A stretch of DNA of 64,000 nt from Lepiota brunneoincarnata (Eukaryota > Basidiomycota > Agaricomycetes > Agaricales > Agaricaceae), in assembly GCA_023014365.1 (NCBI GenBank), contig JAEBUN010000004.1:2666001-2730000 (forward strand), given 5' to 3'. The position numbers and the translations under genes were made by a program. Of the stretch, positions 24,621-37,000 are shown one piece after another (the first letter of the stretch is position 1; each line of letters begins with the position of its first letter). The notes below the pieces were generated by a model. It saw only the letters and a program-made list of their open reading frames with translations. It was not told the origin of the DNA and did not search any database.

Positions 24621-26941
24621 TTACGCCTTCGAGGCAGGTGCATAGTCTTTGTGTACCCGCATATGTTGGCCGAGGTTGTCATGTCTGCTAAACTCCTTGC
24701 CACATCCAGGGTACGGGCATCGGTGGGCTATAATATAGGAACGCAGTTAGATACTTGCATGTGAACGGTGTCAAGAAGAAGATCTTACGCTTCTCGTACG
24801 TGTGGATGCTCCGTACATGTCGCTTCAGGTGCTCTCCTCTCGCAAAGCACTTTCCACAGCCCTCAACCTCACATAGGTACATCCTTGCGCTTTTCCCAAC
24901 GGACTGTCTCTTCCTGCCAGCGCCACTTGATGCGCTTCTCAGATCCTCCAATGAAGAAACGGTGGGAACCCTCCGTCCCCTCGACTTCTTCGTGAGGTGG
25001 GGAACCGGTATTGGGACTGGGAGGCTATTGGTAGGCCGGGGTCGACGGCGGGAAGAATGAGAGGTAGTGGAGGAGAGAGTGGTAAAGTTGAGATAGCCGT
25101 CCGAGAGCGTAGCGAGGTTGGTTGTGGTTGTTGAAGGAGAGGAAGAGCCGGCGTAGCGCTTAAAGCGGCCACTCTGCGGGGACCCGTCATATGATTGTTG
25201 ATCCATATACTCTCCACCGTTGTCCGTAAGGTATTCGCTAGGATAAGGAGCAAACCTCGTCCTTGAACGTGTACGGAGACGGCGGCCCTCAGTGTACGCA
25301 CAGGAGGGATAGGAAGTGGACATTGTCCCCCGCGGGCGCCGTCGATGGCGGGACATAGAACCAGGGACAAACTCGCTGTCATCAGATTCTGTGGAGGAAT
25401 CCTCGCTGAACTTTGAGCCGTCCGTGTCATCCAACAGAACCTCAGCCTCGCCATCATCAGGGTCGGCAGACACCACCGAGGCCCCATTCGACAAGCTTCC
25501 GAGGGATTGTTCGACTCCAGAAAGATCTTCTTCGCCTTCTGCGTCGAGGTCACCCAGATCAGTGTCAGTGACCCTTCTCTCGCTGCTCCAATTTGGCTGC
25601 ATGACGGAAGATCCAATAGTCAGCCCTAGTCCCAATTCAATCCCGAGGGCGCTTTCGAGATCTGCACCGGAGCCTACATCGGCAGCACAGACATACTCTC
25701 CTGGATCACCGCCGTCCGTGCCAGCAACTCCAATCCCCGCGGCACTCACGTCTGGAAAGGCAGACAGCGGAGAGTTGGAGTCGAGAGGGGAGACGTCAGC
25801 AGGATGCACGGTGACTGTATACTGCTGTTGATGGCTGTACAGGAGCCGAGACTGAGGGGTACTGGGAAGGGGAGTAGAAACCAGGGGAAAGTTGTTGATG
25901 CTGATGATACAAGGAGTACCGAGAGTTTGTGCGTGCCTGAGGGAGGGGACCAGTCGAGTCGGCATTCTGCGGAGGGATGATGGGGCCGGTCACATCATAA
26001 AACTGATTCTGCACCTCGACGTGCGGCTGATGCTGTGTGCTGGCGGCGGTGGCGGCGGGATAGCCACTCATGCTGGCGTCGAATGCAAGGCCGTCCTGCT
26101 TCGGTCGCGGCGTCGGTTGCGAGTCGAGTGCGGGGGGGTTATAAGATGTGCTAAAATTAGAACGAGTCAGACTTTGTTTGATAACAGTGAGAGAATGAAC
26201 AAGGCGGGCAATGCGAAACAAATGGAGCTGAATAGCTTACTTTGGGTGACCGTGTGGGTGCGCGGCGACAGGCGATGTACTCCAGTCGTCCAGATCGACA
26301 TCGAACATGACGTCGTTCCCGACGTTGGCAGTGACTAGTGGCGGCGCAAGTGATTGCTGTGCATGAAGATGTGACTGGGTTTGCCGCTGTTGGCACTGTG
26401 GTCGGTGGATCGATCGAATCGGATGGATAGAGAAGGAAGGACGTACAGCAGTTGGTGCATTGCGCCGCTGGGGAGGTACCGGCGGAGGGATGTAGACAGG
26501 ATGCATTGTTTTGGTGAAGGAGGCGTCGTGAGGTTGGGGAAGAGTGTGTTGATGAGAATGATGGGGGGAACTAAATAGCTGAGATGGTGGAAGGGAACGG
26601 AGGGAAGGCAGTTGTGGTTTCTTGAGGCCGGAGGACAAGGCTGCCATCATATCGTAATCAATATCGGAAGCATATGATGCGGCTATGTCACCCTGTGAAG
26701 TGAAGATCTGGATGGAAGCCGAGCTGGGAGGATATACAGCAACATCAACATCGTTGTTAACTGCATCCGTAGGACTTGGAATGTTGTCTGAGATGGGACT
26801 ATTCTCGTTTAGAGTGCTTGAAGCGGAGGAGAAGGGGGAAGGGACGGAGTATGGAGAGGGCATGTTCTTCTGGAGGGAATTTCGCTGCTGAAAGTAGAGA
26901 GATGCCGTGGACGAGAAGGGGTGTTGGTGAATGGAGGTCAT
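24621..26941 (-). CDS. C2H2 zinc-finger transcription factor, Msn2/Msn4-like (paralogue A)
   Basis: A probable sequence-specific regulator. Exons read leftwards: 26941-26241, then from 26150 to an intron of about 58 nt near 25912-25855, a long exon to about 24787, and a last exon with the second finger ending at the stop 24621-24623. The N-terminal half is Ser/Pro/Gln-rich. An acidic middle (GSKFSEDSSTESDDSEFVPGS) is followed by a basic linker (LPVPIPVPHLTKKSRGRRVP) and two fingers: C-EVEG-C-GKCFARGEHLKR-H-VRSI-H and C-PYPG-C-GKEFSRHDNLGQ-H-MRV-H. The EHLKRHVRSIH and SRxDNLxQH patterns match the tandem fingers of yeast Msn2/Msn4, which bind stress-response elements. The target sites here are inferred only. 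A similar gene lies at 39863-40917. Confidence 0.8.
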
Positions 26942-28650
26942 CGTGATGGGAAATGAGGTTGATTATATGAACCCCCAAGCCGAAATGTATCCCCGAACCT
27001 GAGAGAACGGTTTGGTCAAGCGCTGGAGTAAGTGAATTGACGACGAATCTAAGTCGGATAAAAATTCAAGACCAAGATACGGACTTACACAGGCTCGGCA
27101 CAGCTGTGATCGACGACTAGCGGTTGAGGTCGATGGGTACCTGCAAGAGGAGGGGGGGGGGGGGAACCAAGACGGAGAAAGTGGGCAGAGGGATGTACGA
27201 GGCAATAAATCCAGGGAGTCGGCTTATAGAGGAACCGCAAAGCGAGGGACAGATCGATCTCGATGGTGTGTATATGAATGAAGACCACAGCGAGCCCAAA
27301 CTGACCGGTGGAAAGCAAGCCGGACTCTGGCGAGGACGAGGAGTGGATGGGGAGATGGAGAACGAGTTGGTTGAGTATTTCAAGGGGGAGAGGTTGATAG
27401 GTGGACTGGTCAAGACCGATTGTGGATTAGCATCGAAGTGGAAACGCAATATGACAGAGCTGACTGGAGGCCCATGAAGAGTACGTTTGGCTGGAAATTG
27501 ATTCTATCTCTCTCCGGCAGCGGCATCCATATCTGCCAGCGCCGCTTCATTCCCAGATCTTCCAGGATACTTGAGGACACAAATAGGTGACCTGGCCGTA
27601 AGGGCAGGTGCGCCGAAGCGAATCGAAGCGTCACTGCGAGTCCGAATCTCGTTACAGGCCTGACTATATGCGCGACTCTCCCGAACTGCCACTGCCCATC
27701 CTCCTGGTTCCTGCCTTCCAGAATAGGCACATTCCCGCCGTTCGCCGCTCCAAACCTTCTGTCACACAAATCACACCGGTTCGTTTCGCTGCCCACCCCC
27801 ATCTCCCCTCCCTTCCCACTCACCCACGACTCCCCGTGCCAACCTCGCACAATGTAACACCCCGCGCATTGCCTTGAGCGACCAACAAGAGGACACTGGC
27901 AGTGCAGCACAGCAAAGCACAGCACGCCGATGCAGCGGAGTATCAATCGGACAGCAGGCGGAGGTTGAACCCTAATTTAAACTCTATGCATCCTGAACTT
28001 GATCGGTGAATCTGACATATTCTAAACCCGTGCAACCACCCGCCGATCTCCCGCATCTAAGATCCTGCTCATCTCGATCTCCCACTCTTCCCAACTGACC
28101 GACGGTCGAGGTTGGCCAGGTTTCCACCTTGCTCCTCATTCCTGAGCCACTTTACCACTTTGTCCCCACCTACCTCCCCTCAATGCACTTCAAACCGATA
28201 TCGCAATTCTGACGACATCGCTGTCTTATCACCAGGGTTACATACAGTTATTATGCACCCACTCATTGCTCGCCTCCTCTATTTTATGAACGTGTCAAGG
28301 ACTTTCAACTTGAAGCATAGTACAGATTCTTTAGCCTCTGCAACAAAACACCCGAGAACCACACAAGTGCGCCCCTACTTAACCCAGGATGGGCAGGTGG
28401 GTGGCCAAAGAATCCCGAAGGAAGCGAAGCATCAAATATCTGGGCGTCGAATCCCGCCCCCTCGCAGAGGGCGTACTGTCCGAAACATCCGATTCTCCTT
28501 TTCATGAAATGAACTTTAATATAAGCCCCAGAATTTGCGATGGCGACACACGGCGACGATCCCTCGAAAGGATACGATCTAAACTTTGTCGACATTAGCA
28601 AAGTTCAGTGGAAATAAAATTGCTCGCCACCTTCTTTGCCTCTTACCATC
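26942..28650. other. Long upstream region of the zinc-finger gene, no gene seen
   Basis: Includes a 13-nt G run (27152-27164), CT-rich stretches and many out-of-frame open frames of low-complexity composition. A 178-codon minus-strand frame at 27410-27946 has no family resemblance. It may be a long 5' leader or promoter of the zinc-finger gene. Confidence 0.35.
27152..27164 (+). repeat. Poly-G tract, 13 nt
   Basis: A homopolymer run upstream of zinc-finger paralogue A. Confidence 0.9.
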
Positions 28651-30342
28651 TATGCAGACCTTACCCCCCTTTAAAAGAGATTTATTGTCTATAGGTATTC
28701 TCTCCGTGTGATGCGTCAATATAACGAAATGAAAAAGCATTTAGTCTAACGCCAGCTAGCACGATGCTCGCATCTATAATTGTCGCAACATCCCCAATGC
28801 ACTGGCAAGCAGAAGCGAACTGTTGTTACACCACGGATTCTCCTGAGAAAAAAAGTACTTTAGGAACCAATACCGCTCCACTCGCCACACTCTCGAGTCA
28901 GAAACCCCGACGCTGCTTCGACTTCGTCAAATAAAGCTGTAACATTCGTGCACCGAACGCACTAGCAGACGTCATAGGTTTTCAGAGTATTATCTGTGAG
29001 GGTAATGACAGGCGTCATCGAAGCGGTATGGAAGCCATGTTTTTCGTCGTTGAGGAGGTTGTCCGTTCTGACAGCCCATTATACTCAGGGTAGTCGGCAA
29101 CGGGGGTTATATCGATTGCTCATCGTTGCATGTCCCATGACGAACGCATTACAAGAACCAGACTTTTTTTTTTTTTCGCGCACGTTTTTAGTTCAGGAGG
29201 TCCATTTGCACTATTCTGGTACGGAAACGAGTCAGATAGTCAGTAATGGGGTGGAAAAGAACACGCTGGAGGCGCTAAAAACATTTTTTTTGAGGGGAAC
29301 ACTCTTCATCTCAGTTGCTCTTCAGTCTTAGGTTCCTGTGGATTCGGAATTTTTGTACGGGGCACAAGTGATCTCTACATCACAGAACGTTCATCATTAC
29401 TGAATAACGCGCGAGACCTCGGAGAGCCGGAAATGGCTCTCCTAAGACTCTGATCCTCTGTAGGAGAGAGGACACAACTTGCATCTGAGCTAAGATAATC
29501 ACCGAGTTCTAGCGGATCTTCAATCCAATCAGACAGACGTTGCCGTCATTGCACTCCTTTTTTCGTGATGAAAAGGAAATGATGGGCTTAGCTAATTATC
29601 GGAAATCGTCTAGAAATTCTTTCATGAATTGCACCCTAAACGCTATGTCTGTCGGGCAGCTGTTACCTCAAAGGAAAAAAAAAAGCTACACGCCAATCCC
29701 CACGAAACTCGGATGAGAGAGCAGCAGCACAAACAAGAGAGTCTTCCCATGTTATCCCAAAAATAGGGGGTCATGATTGACAAGGTTGACGGGGACCCAT
29801 CTGACTGATAACAACAAAATACAAAGACACCGGATTTTCCCTCCGGGCCCCCGTCTCACTTCCTACCTTCTTCTTCTTCGAGAACCTGGCTCGGAGCGGT
29901 GGAAGGAAGAAAAAAAAAAGAGAAAGAAAATGATCGGTTGATGATCAAGCCCCGCGCGGCATGTCCTGATCTCCGCTATCCGGAATACACGCAGTCGCGG
30001 GGGGGGCACGTTTGTTTGTTGGTCAGTGTCAAAGACGATCCGGAGGGACAGAACGGAGACAAGCTGTCCTGCCAGTCATTTGGGGAGTAACCAACATTTA
30101 GCTACCGCCTTGGACCTGATACCCTTCCTTTACAGATGATTGTTTCTCTCCCGCCGAGGTTTGACTTGGCGGGACCGTTGGATTGAATATCCGGTGTTTT
30201 GGGGACGCCGATAAGTTCGTAGTATTCACGTTACAGCAGTTTAAGGTTACGGAGAATGTAGGCGGATAGAATTGACCTGTGACCAGTAAAGATGACTCCT
30301 GCGGGTATCAGGGACCAATTGTAAGTGTGAGAGAGCATCTAG

Positions 30343-30357
30343 GCGCCTGCCAGGCGC
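30343..30357. repeat. Short perfect palindrome
   Basis: GCGCCTG, one base, then CAGGCGC: 7-bp arms in an otherwise AT-rich stretch. No function is implied. Confidence 0.6.
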
Positions 30358-32691
30358 AATAATTCCTAAGTAATCGGGCAAGTTGCAGAACCGGGAACAG
30401 GCCTCATGTCATGGGTGGGATACCACCTTGTTCTATTTTTGAAAACTGTCAATGTCCCACTTCCATAATAGACCTTCAGAGCAACGTGTACCAGCACGAG
30501 GCTCACAGTTCCTAACTGGGAGCCTATAAAAGCCCATAAAAACTCAAGGGCTCATGTATCTGCTCGACCTGGTGTGGTCAGGCAGTTAGTGATACACAGA
30601 TGACAGTGGCGCCGAATGCCAGAGAACGGATGGCATTAACTGATTTGTACAAGTCTATGACGCGCCGAAACCGCAGTCCATTCGCTCCACCTTACCATCA
30701 TCAGACATCATTGTCACAAACGATTGCAAGCAGTGCTAGCTCGACGTATGTTTGATCATAATTTAGGCAGAAATTTCTTACATAGATTTCTGATGAGTGA
30801 GAGTATGGGATGAACTGTTCCAGTGCGCTGATAGGATCGTCACAAAAGGCTCGGTTCTTGATCACAAACGATGATCTATTTGGCAGGAGAATCAATGGGT
30901 GGAGCTCCTCCCGCGCTCTTCGCCCCCCCATGCCCTAGGACTCCTCGCATCTACGGGTTGATTCGAGCAAAAATGAGCTTCCGACCCACTTTAATTCAAA
31001 AGAGAACCGTTCGGAATCAAACTGGAACCTGAACACCAGGGGTTCACTTGATTCGGACTCTGGGATCCGTTGGGCAGTGCTGTGAATGTTCCATTCCGCC
31101 CAATAATTTAGTGCTTTGTGTGTTTTGTTTTCTTCTCTGTTCCAGGCCCGGGGCAAGCACATGTCCGATCCTCACCCATCCTGGCTCGCACGCATCGCCG
31201 ATTCTCCAGAGCCTTCTGAGCACATGTTCTTTAACCTGTCGTGGCGTCAAAGAGTCAGTGTGGACGGTCGTACCCAGTGACTTGAGCTTCTTTAATCAAC
31301 TCCAGATGGTGAGGGACGAGCATATCTCGTTCATTCATGCATATGAGCATGTGTAAGCGGGCCTTTGTATAAATGTACCTTGCACTCTGTTGGTCCCAAA
31401 TCTTGGCCAGATGAGTACAAGGGACGGTCCATACGTAAAATTACGAGCATGAGCTTCACGATATCTATATAGCAATGACACAATACCATGTTGCAGCAGA
31501 AGCAAGGAAAGGTTAAATAGCTTTATGACTTTCCATATTGTTATCGGCACTTTTCTCATGCTCAAAAGAAAGCGGATACCAGACAGGCATGAGCATTGTC
31601 TTGGCTTGGAGGGAGAGAGTAAGGGGCAAGTTCCCTCACGTTTCCAACCCGCGGTTATGAATTGTCCGAGACAAATCATCCAAGCCAACGATCCCGCGAA
31701 GGCTAAACATATCCTGTAGAGCCCAACGTTAGAGCTCCCATCCGCCCAAGGAGATGGTGATGAACTGGTGCCGCTGGCCTTCCGCACGGGTCGCGTGCCA
31801 TGCGTGTGCCTCGTGCAAAGGGCAGGAAAAGCCTGCTTTATGTGTGCGATGTGATCCCTTGTGGCGATAAGGTCCTTTACATATATTGGCGAGCATATGG
31901 GGGAATTTCGATTCATCGGGAGGGAGGGGGGCAATTGAGTTTCGCATATTACCGGCCCGGCAGGGTCAAGACCGGAGCTTGAAACACGATCGGGAATTGA
32001 AACACTCGTTCTCCGCTCTCCCGGCATCCCCAAGCCTGATTGCAGACCGTGGTCCAGCAGGTGTGTGCGGGGAAGGGGGCGTTTGCGCGTCGGTTTCCCT
32101 GTGTGACACCAAAGGCAGATTGATTTGATTCCTTCTTGAATCAAAAAGGTTCTGTTCTCACGTTGTGGTTCGACTCGGGTGGTTCATGCATTGGACCTTC
32201 ATGCATTTGCCGGAACCATCTCAACATATGGGGAGCTGTTTCATTAAAACGATTCAATGTACACATCATCACGCTTTCCACGGGGCTTGTGATTGTACTG
32301 ATCCTGGGATCGTATCAAAACTATCATAACATTTCTACCCAAGGGTCTGCACCGCCGCCCATACAACGCTAAAAGGGTTCCATTTCACAATGCCATACAA
32401 AACCCATATAGCGATTCGCAGCAACCCGTTCACGGTACCGATAAATCTCTGTGTCATTGGTCAGACAAAAATGCTCATGTGGCACGGAAAAACCGCAACG
32501 GAGTGCTCCGTCTTCAATCGACGATCAAGCTCAACATTCGGGTTCGGTGAATAAACCCTGTCCCGCTCATGTTTCGCTTTATCTGCACCCAATGGCCGCA
32601 ACAGCTTCCCAGTTGGTGAGCAAAACTTGGGCTTGGAAACCCGCACCCTCAGTCAGTCGGAGCCAGGGCGCAAGCGCGATATTTATGGCTG

Positions 32692-32721
32692 CCTTTCTCT
32701 TTCTCTCTCTCTCTCTCTTTC
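32692..32721 (+). repeat. CT microsatellite
   Basis: A pyrimidine tract with about nine CT units, slightly imperfect. Confidence 0.85.
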
Positions 32722-33461
32722 ACTAGATACGCAAACACCGAGTGGCCCAGCTAACAAACACTCCGGGCAGGGAGGACCCGTTCAGGTCGGCCTCAGGGAC
32801 AACCAGGAGCTCCTCGGTGACTTAGGTTTAGTTCGGACAGTGGCAGATTGCGTCGAACGAGGTTGAGTGAGAGACGCAGATTTCTGTCACTACGGTAAAC
32901 GCGTTCTCCTCACCAGCTTGTGGGTGCTGGTGTTGGTATCATGTGTAGATTAGAAGATGGGGGGGGGGCTTATGTTAGGTTGTATCAAATGCTGCGTACC
33001 TGCGGCCAGGTCTGATGAACCCCCGATTGTTCAACGTAAGATCATCTTTTTCCCTACCCCATGTGTTTATCAAGTACATTGTGCGTCTACACTCTGCCCG
33101 AAACGATGCAAATTAAATTCGGAACATACCTTGATAAATGGCTGCGTATCGAACTTGAGCGCCCTATATTCCAATTTCGGAGCTACAGCGCTGAAGAACT
33201 ATCAATCAAGCCAGGGATCTTGCAGCCGCCGAAAACGAAATGTTTGCGATCCAATTCCGAGGCATCAACAAGTTGATTCTCTACCGCTTCCCCCCTCCAC
33301 AGCTAACATCCCAACACCGCCGTTGGGTTAATGGGTATCACCCGGTTCGGGACCAACCCACGTGGGACTTTGCTCTAATTCAGTTCCCGACAAAATGTTT
33401 TTCTGTCAGCGACCCCGACGGCTCAGCATTCAGCACTGAACTCGGCGCTAAAAATCCTCTA

Positions 33462-33476
33462 CCCCCCCCCCCCCCC
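33462..33476 (+). repeat. Poly-C tract, 15 nt
   Basis: An uninterrupted run of C in the gene-poor region. Confidence 0.9.
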
Positions 33477-33995
33477 AACTTCCCAAACATGATGACCCGA
33501 TGTGGTGGATGAATGATGGTGATGGTGATGAACCCCAACTTGCCTTGTCACAGCTTCAAGTTTGATGACGGATTTCGATTAACATTTGGGTGGTTTCTCC
33601 TCCCTCCCCATGAGTGCACATGACAAAATCTGTCACATCCTTGCGATACCATCAATGACGGATTTGCCGCAGGTGTCGAAGAGCTGTGCCATGGGAGCAG
33701 GCTGTGGATTGTTTCCAACATAGTCCGGTGACTGGGGATTCCCGAAGAGAAATGGTCTATATAATACATAAGGTTTCCGCTGGTTTCAGGGCAGTTGTCA
33801 CGGTCCATAATGGATTATGACATTGTTAAGGAGGGGCCCTGTGCCTCATGGTTATGACGGTAACAAGCTTATGCATAGCGGTCCGCCAGTTCAGTTCATC
33901 AAACATATGTATTACGGTTGCCGATACAGACACGGTCTACATTTCGTCAAAAACCTTAATATTTGTATAATGCCATAAGGTGTGACCGGGGTCCT

Positions 33996-34059
33996 GGAAC
34001 TCCGTGACTGACAAAAGTGACCAAGCCTGTCTTTTGCAACCGGCGGGCCCCGGAGTTCC
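33996..34059. repeat. Inverted repeat, 9-bp arms
   Basis: GGAACTCCG at 33996-34004 is matched by CGGAGTTCC at 34051-34059, so a stem with a 46-nt loop is possible. It is isolated and no element is recognised around it. Confidence 0.5.
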
Positions 34060-37000
34060 GGAGGTGAAAAGATAAGCAGGGGAGACCCAGCTACAACGGC
34101 GGCCTTATGACCTGAGCCATCGCTCTGTACTGAGTGTATTTGCAGGGATGCTGTCAGTGAAAGGGAGAGCGCGAGTGTGGCAGCATATGTCTGTCACCTC
34201 AGGCATGGACCTGATAGATAGAAAAGTAGAACTAAGTGAATCAATGAGTCACTGGAAAATTGCGATATTCTAGCAGTAAAGATCAGCATAAAACGAACGG
34301 GAAGCATTAATAATAGGTCAAGATACAATGAAACAAGGAAATTGAAGGGGAGAGGGCCCGAGGAGATAACCGAAAATCAGTATATGTCTTTATGAATCCC
34401 TCCAGGACTTCACTAAACACGCGCAGCCTGCACCTCCAGAGACACCGGGGATCACGGGAGATTGGGGAACAATCGAGTGGGTTTGACAGGTCAATTTGGG
34501 TGAGTCTCTCAATATTCATGCTCCGTTATTCTGGAGCCACCAAGCTGTAAGTCTAGTAACACAGCCCGAGGCAGATCATGCCCCCCCGTCTGTTGGGACT
34601 ATCCCACACAGTGCCACTGAAGGGATGGCTGATGGAGTGTTAAAGAACTTTGGGACGTGAGTGCCACAGCATTTGTCTGTCGCTTATATTCCAATCCGGT
34701 AGAATATGCAGTCGTATGGTAGAGTTGTACAACAATGGCTGGTTTGTCAAGGAACCGCCCTGCACGTGGACTTGATGTGATATGGGATAATGGGCGGATG
34801 CAAGACAGACATGTCCCAAAAACTGGGGCACCGATATAAGGTAAAAATGAGACTGGGGGAGAGGAACAGTGAGAGATAGAGAAGGAATCAGAGAGAAGAG
34901 GGAAGAGATGTCAAGAGTGAGTTAAAGTTGTAGATTAGCTGTTGTTCCTACTGAGTACATGGGGCTTTCATGCTCTGGGAACAATGGAAGATGTGTATGT
35001 CCCAAAATTTCTAAGAATCTGGAAGAGTGGAGAGAGGGGGAAGAAAGATGAAGAAGATGAAGTTACATAAATTAACAGAGTTTTTTTAACTATCATGTAT
35101 TTTATGTTGTTCTGCAGTGTGTTGGAGAGGTGGAAGGGGGGGGGGTGTTGGGCCAGGCTTGTGGAGGGTGGACAGCAGCTGCTTGCACAGCACCCGTCAT
35201 CCCCTCTTCCACTAATCCAAACAGGATCGTGGAGACAACCACAGTACCCATGCGTTTCCAGCCCATTCACCACTTAGAACACACTAAACGCGACCCACCA
35301 GTACTGAGTACATGTGGACACCTCATGCAAACAACGGATCGTGTAGGCAACTTTCTTTTTCCCTTCTCTCGTGTCTCCCCCCTTCCTTGGTAAAACCATA
35401 TGTTACTATTTTCTATACAAAATTCCGTAGGTACTCTTTTTCCCTTCTCCTTGCGTTTCAAACTGCTCTTTCTCCATCCAAAAACATTCCCTCGTAGTAT
35501 AAAATCTCGCTAGAAAAATGTATTATGAGGTAGAGAAATACACCCATTCTCATTTATGAGTTATCTAAGTTTTCAACCCTCTCCCTCTTGCTCTCTCCCT
35601 TTGCTTCCCTCTCACTCTCCTGGATCGAAGCCTCGCGACTGACGGACCCAATCGCACTCGTTTTCTAACCCTACTTACCACATGGATTCAAGGGTGCCGG
35701 ATATGGAGTTAAGGACGTTGGTGAGTGTAAAGAAAGTTTGGGATGGTAAAAGGAGCGGTCAGACAAGGAATAGGGGGAGATGGTTTTTGGAAGCCTGTTG
35801 AAAGGCAGCCGAGGCGCAATCCCCAGACCACCCTCCATTATTTTTCCTGGGGGGTGCGAGCCTCAGGTGCAAACTTGGTCGTGCTTAGATAGGGGAAACT
35901 GTCATGCACCCCAAGGGCCCAACTTGAAGACGGCTTTGGATGTGAGACACCCTATGGGCCAAAACTCCCAAGGTATTGTGCTCAAGCCCCCCTGGTGGCA
36001 CAATGCCCCTTCCTAACATATTTTCTATAGTTCCAGGACCCCGCTTACTCTTGTCTGTCTGTATCTAAATAGTTTATCATCAGATTTCACAAATTTCCGC
36101 CATTCTTTATACATGCATCGGTTGCAAAACATTTGCTTTTCTGTCAAATTTCTCGAGCACGCCACTCCTGTCACTCCCCCCTCCATGTGAACGTGCATAT
36201 ACCTTCCCTGAAATCCTAGATTACATGAAACTGTACGTTTACATTGTGTAGGGTGGTTTTGAGGTCAAGCGAGCCGTCCGAGCTGATGGAAGTAGTGATA
36301 TTGGGAGGACTAGAAACATGTCCCTAATGGCAGTGATAATACTCAGGCTGCTCAAGAGTTAGGTGCCGGGGTGGGTGGCACGGTAGCTATAGTACGCGAC
36401 GCAGGGTTAATTGTCATTAATCTAATTGGCTATTGGTGGACGCCACGCAGCGGCGGCAGGCCGAGATAAATCCCATATCCTCGCTTTCTTTACTATTACC
36501 TCGCCGGTGTGACGGTGTACGACATAGGGTCCGTGTGAACTAGGACCAGATCAGTACTTCTTTCGTAAAAGTTAGACCGTGTCTGTATCGGCAACCGTAA
36601 TGTATTGATTGTTTTCTGAATAGCAGCAGCCTAATGTATATTGAATTTGGATTGTTCATAGATCAAACGTTAGGTTAAGGTCGGAGATCAGATAGTGAGT
36701 GACTTTAAGTCATTCATGAGCCGTTGATATGGCCCGGCGTCTGATGGTAATCATCCTTATGATGGGGAATTATATAGCCTTCACCATTCATGATAGTTTC
36801 TGATGGAGAATGGAGAGAAGAGTGTTAAACTGACTCTGGAAAGTTCAGAAAAAGGAAAATCTAGTAAGCGACACCCGTTTTTGTAAATTTCCGAGGAGGA
36901 AAGATAGTGAGGGTCATACGGAGGTGTGAAGCCCGTCTTGGGGAAAGCGCTCATTGTCAAGACCTGTCTTCTTGGCATATCATCACTCCGCAGTCGCAGC

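Noticed and set aside
25855..25920. Suspected frameshift in zinc-finger paralogue A
   Set aside because: A 58-nt GT-AG intron explains the frame change, so no indel is needed.
27595..27665. Sequence resembling a tRNA T-arm (GTCCGAATCTC)
   Set aside because: The A-box and the acceptor stem pairing are missing.
27410..27946. A 178-codon minus-strand open frame
   Set aside because: No family resemblance, low-complexity composition, and it lies in the promoter region of a gene on the same strand.
31335..32144. A 269-codon minus-strand open frame
   Set aside because: It opens with TTG, has no recognisable motif or spliced neighbours, and its Ser/Pro/Arg/Cys-mixed composition looks like a chance frame.
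33490..33540. GATGGT repeats that might suggest a CRISPR or a coding repeat
   Set aside because: Only a few imperfect short units with no spacers; an ordinary microsatellite.
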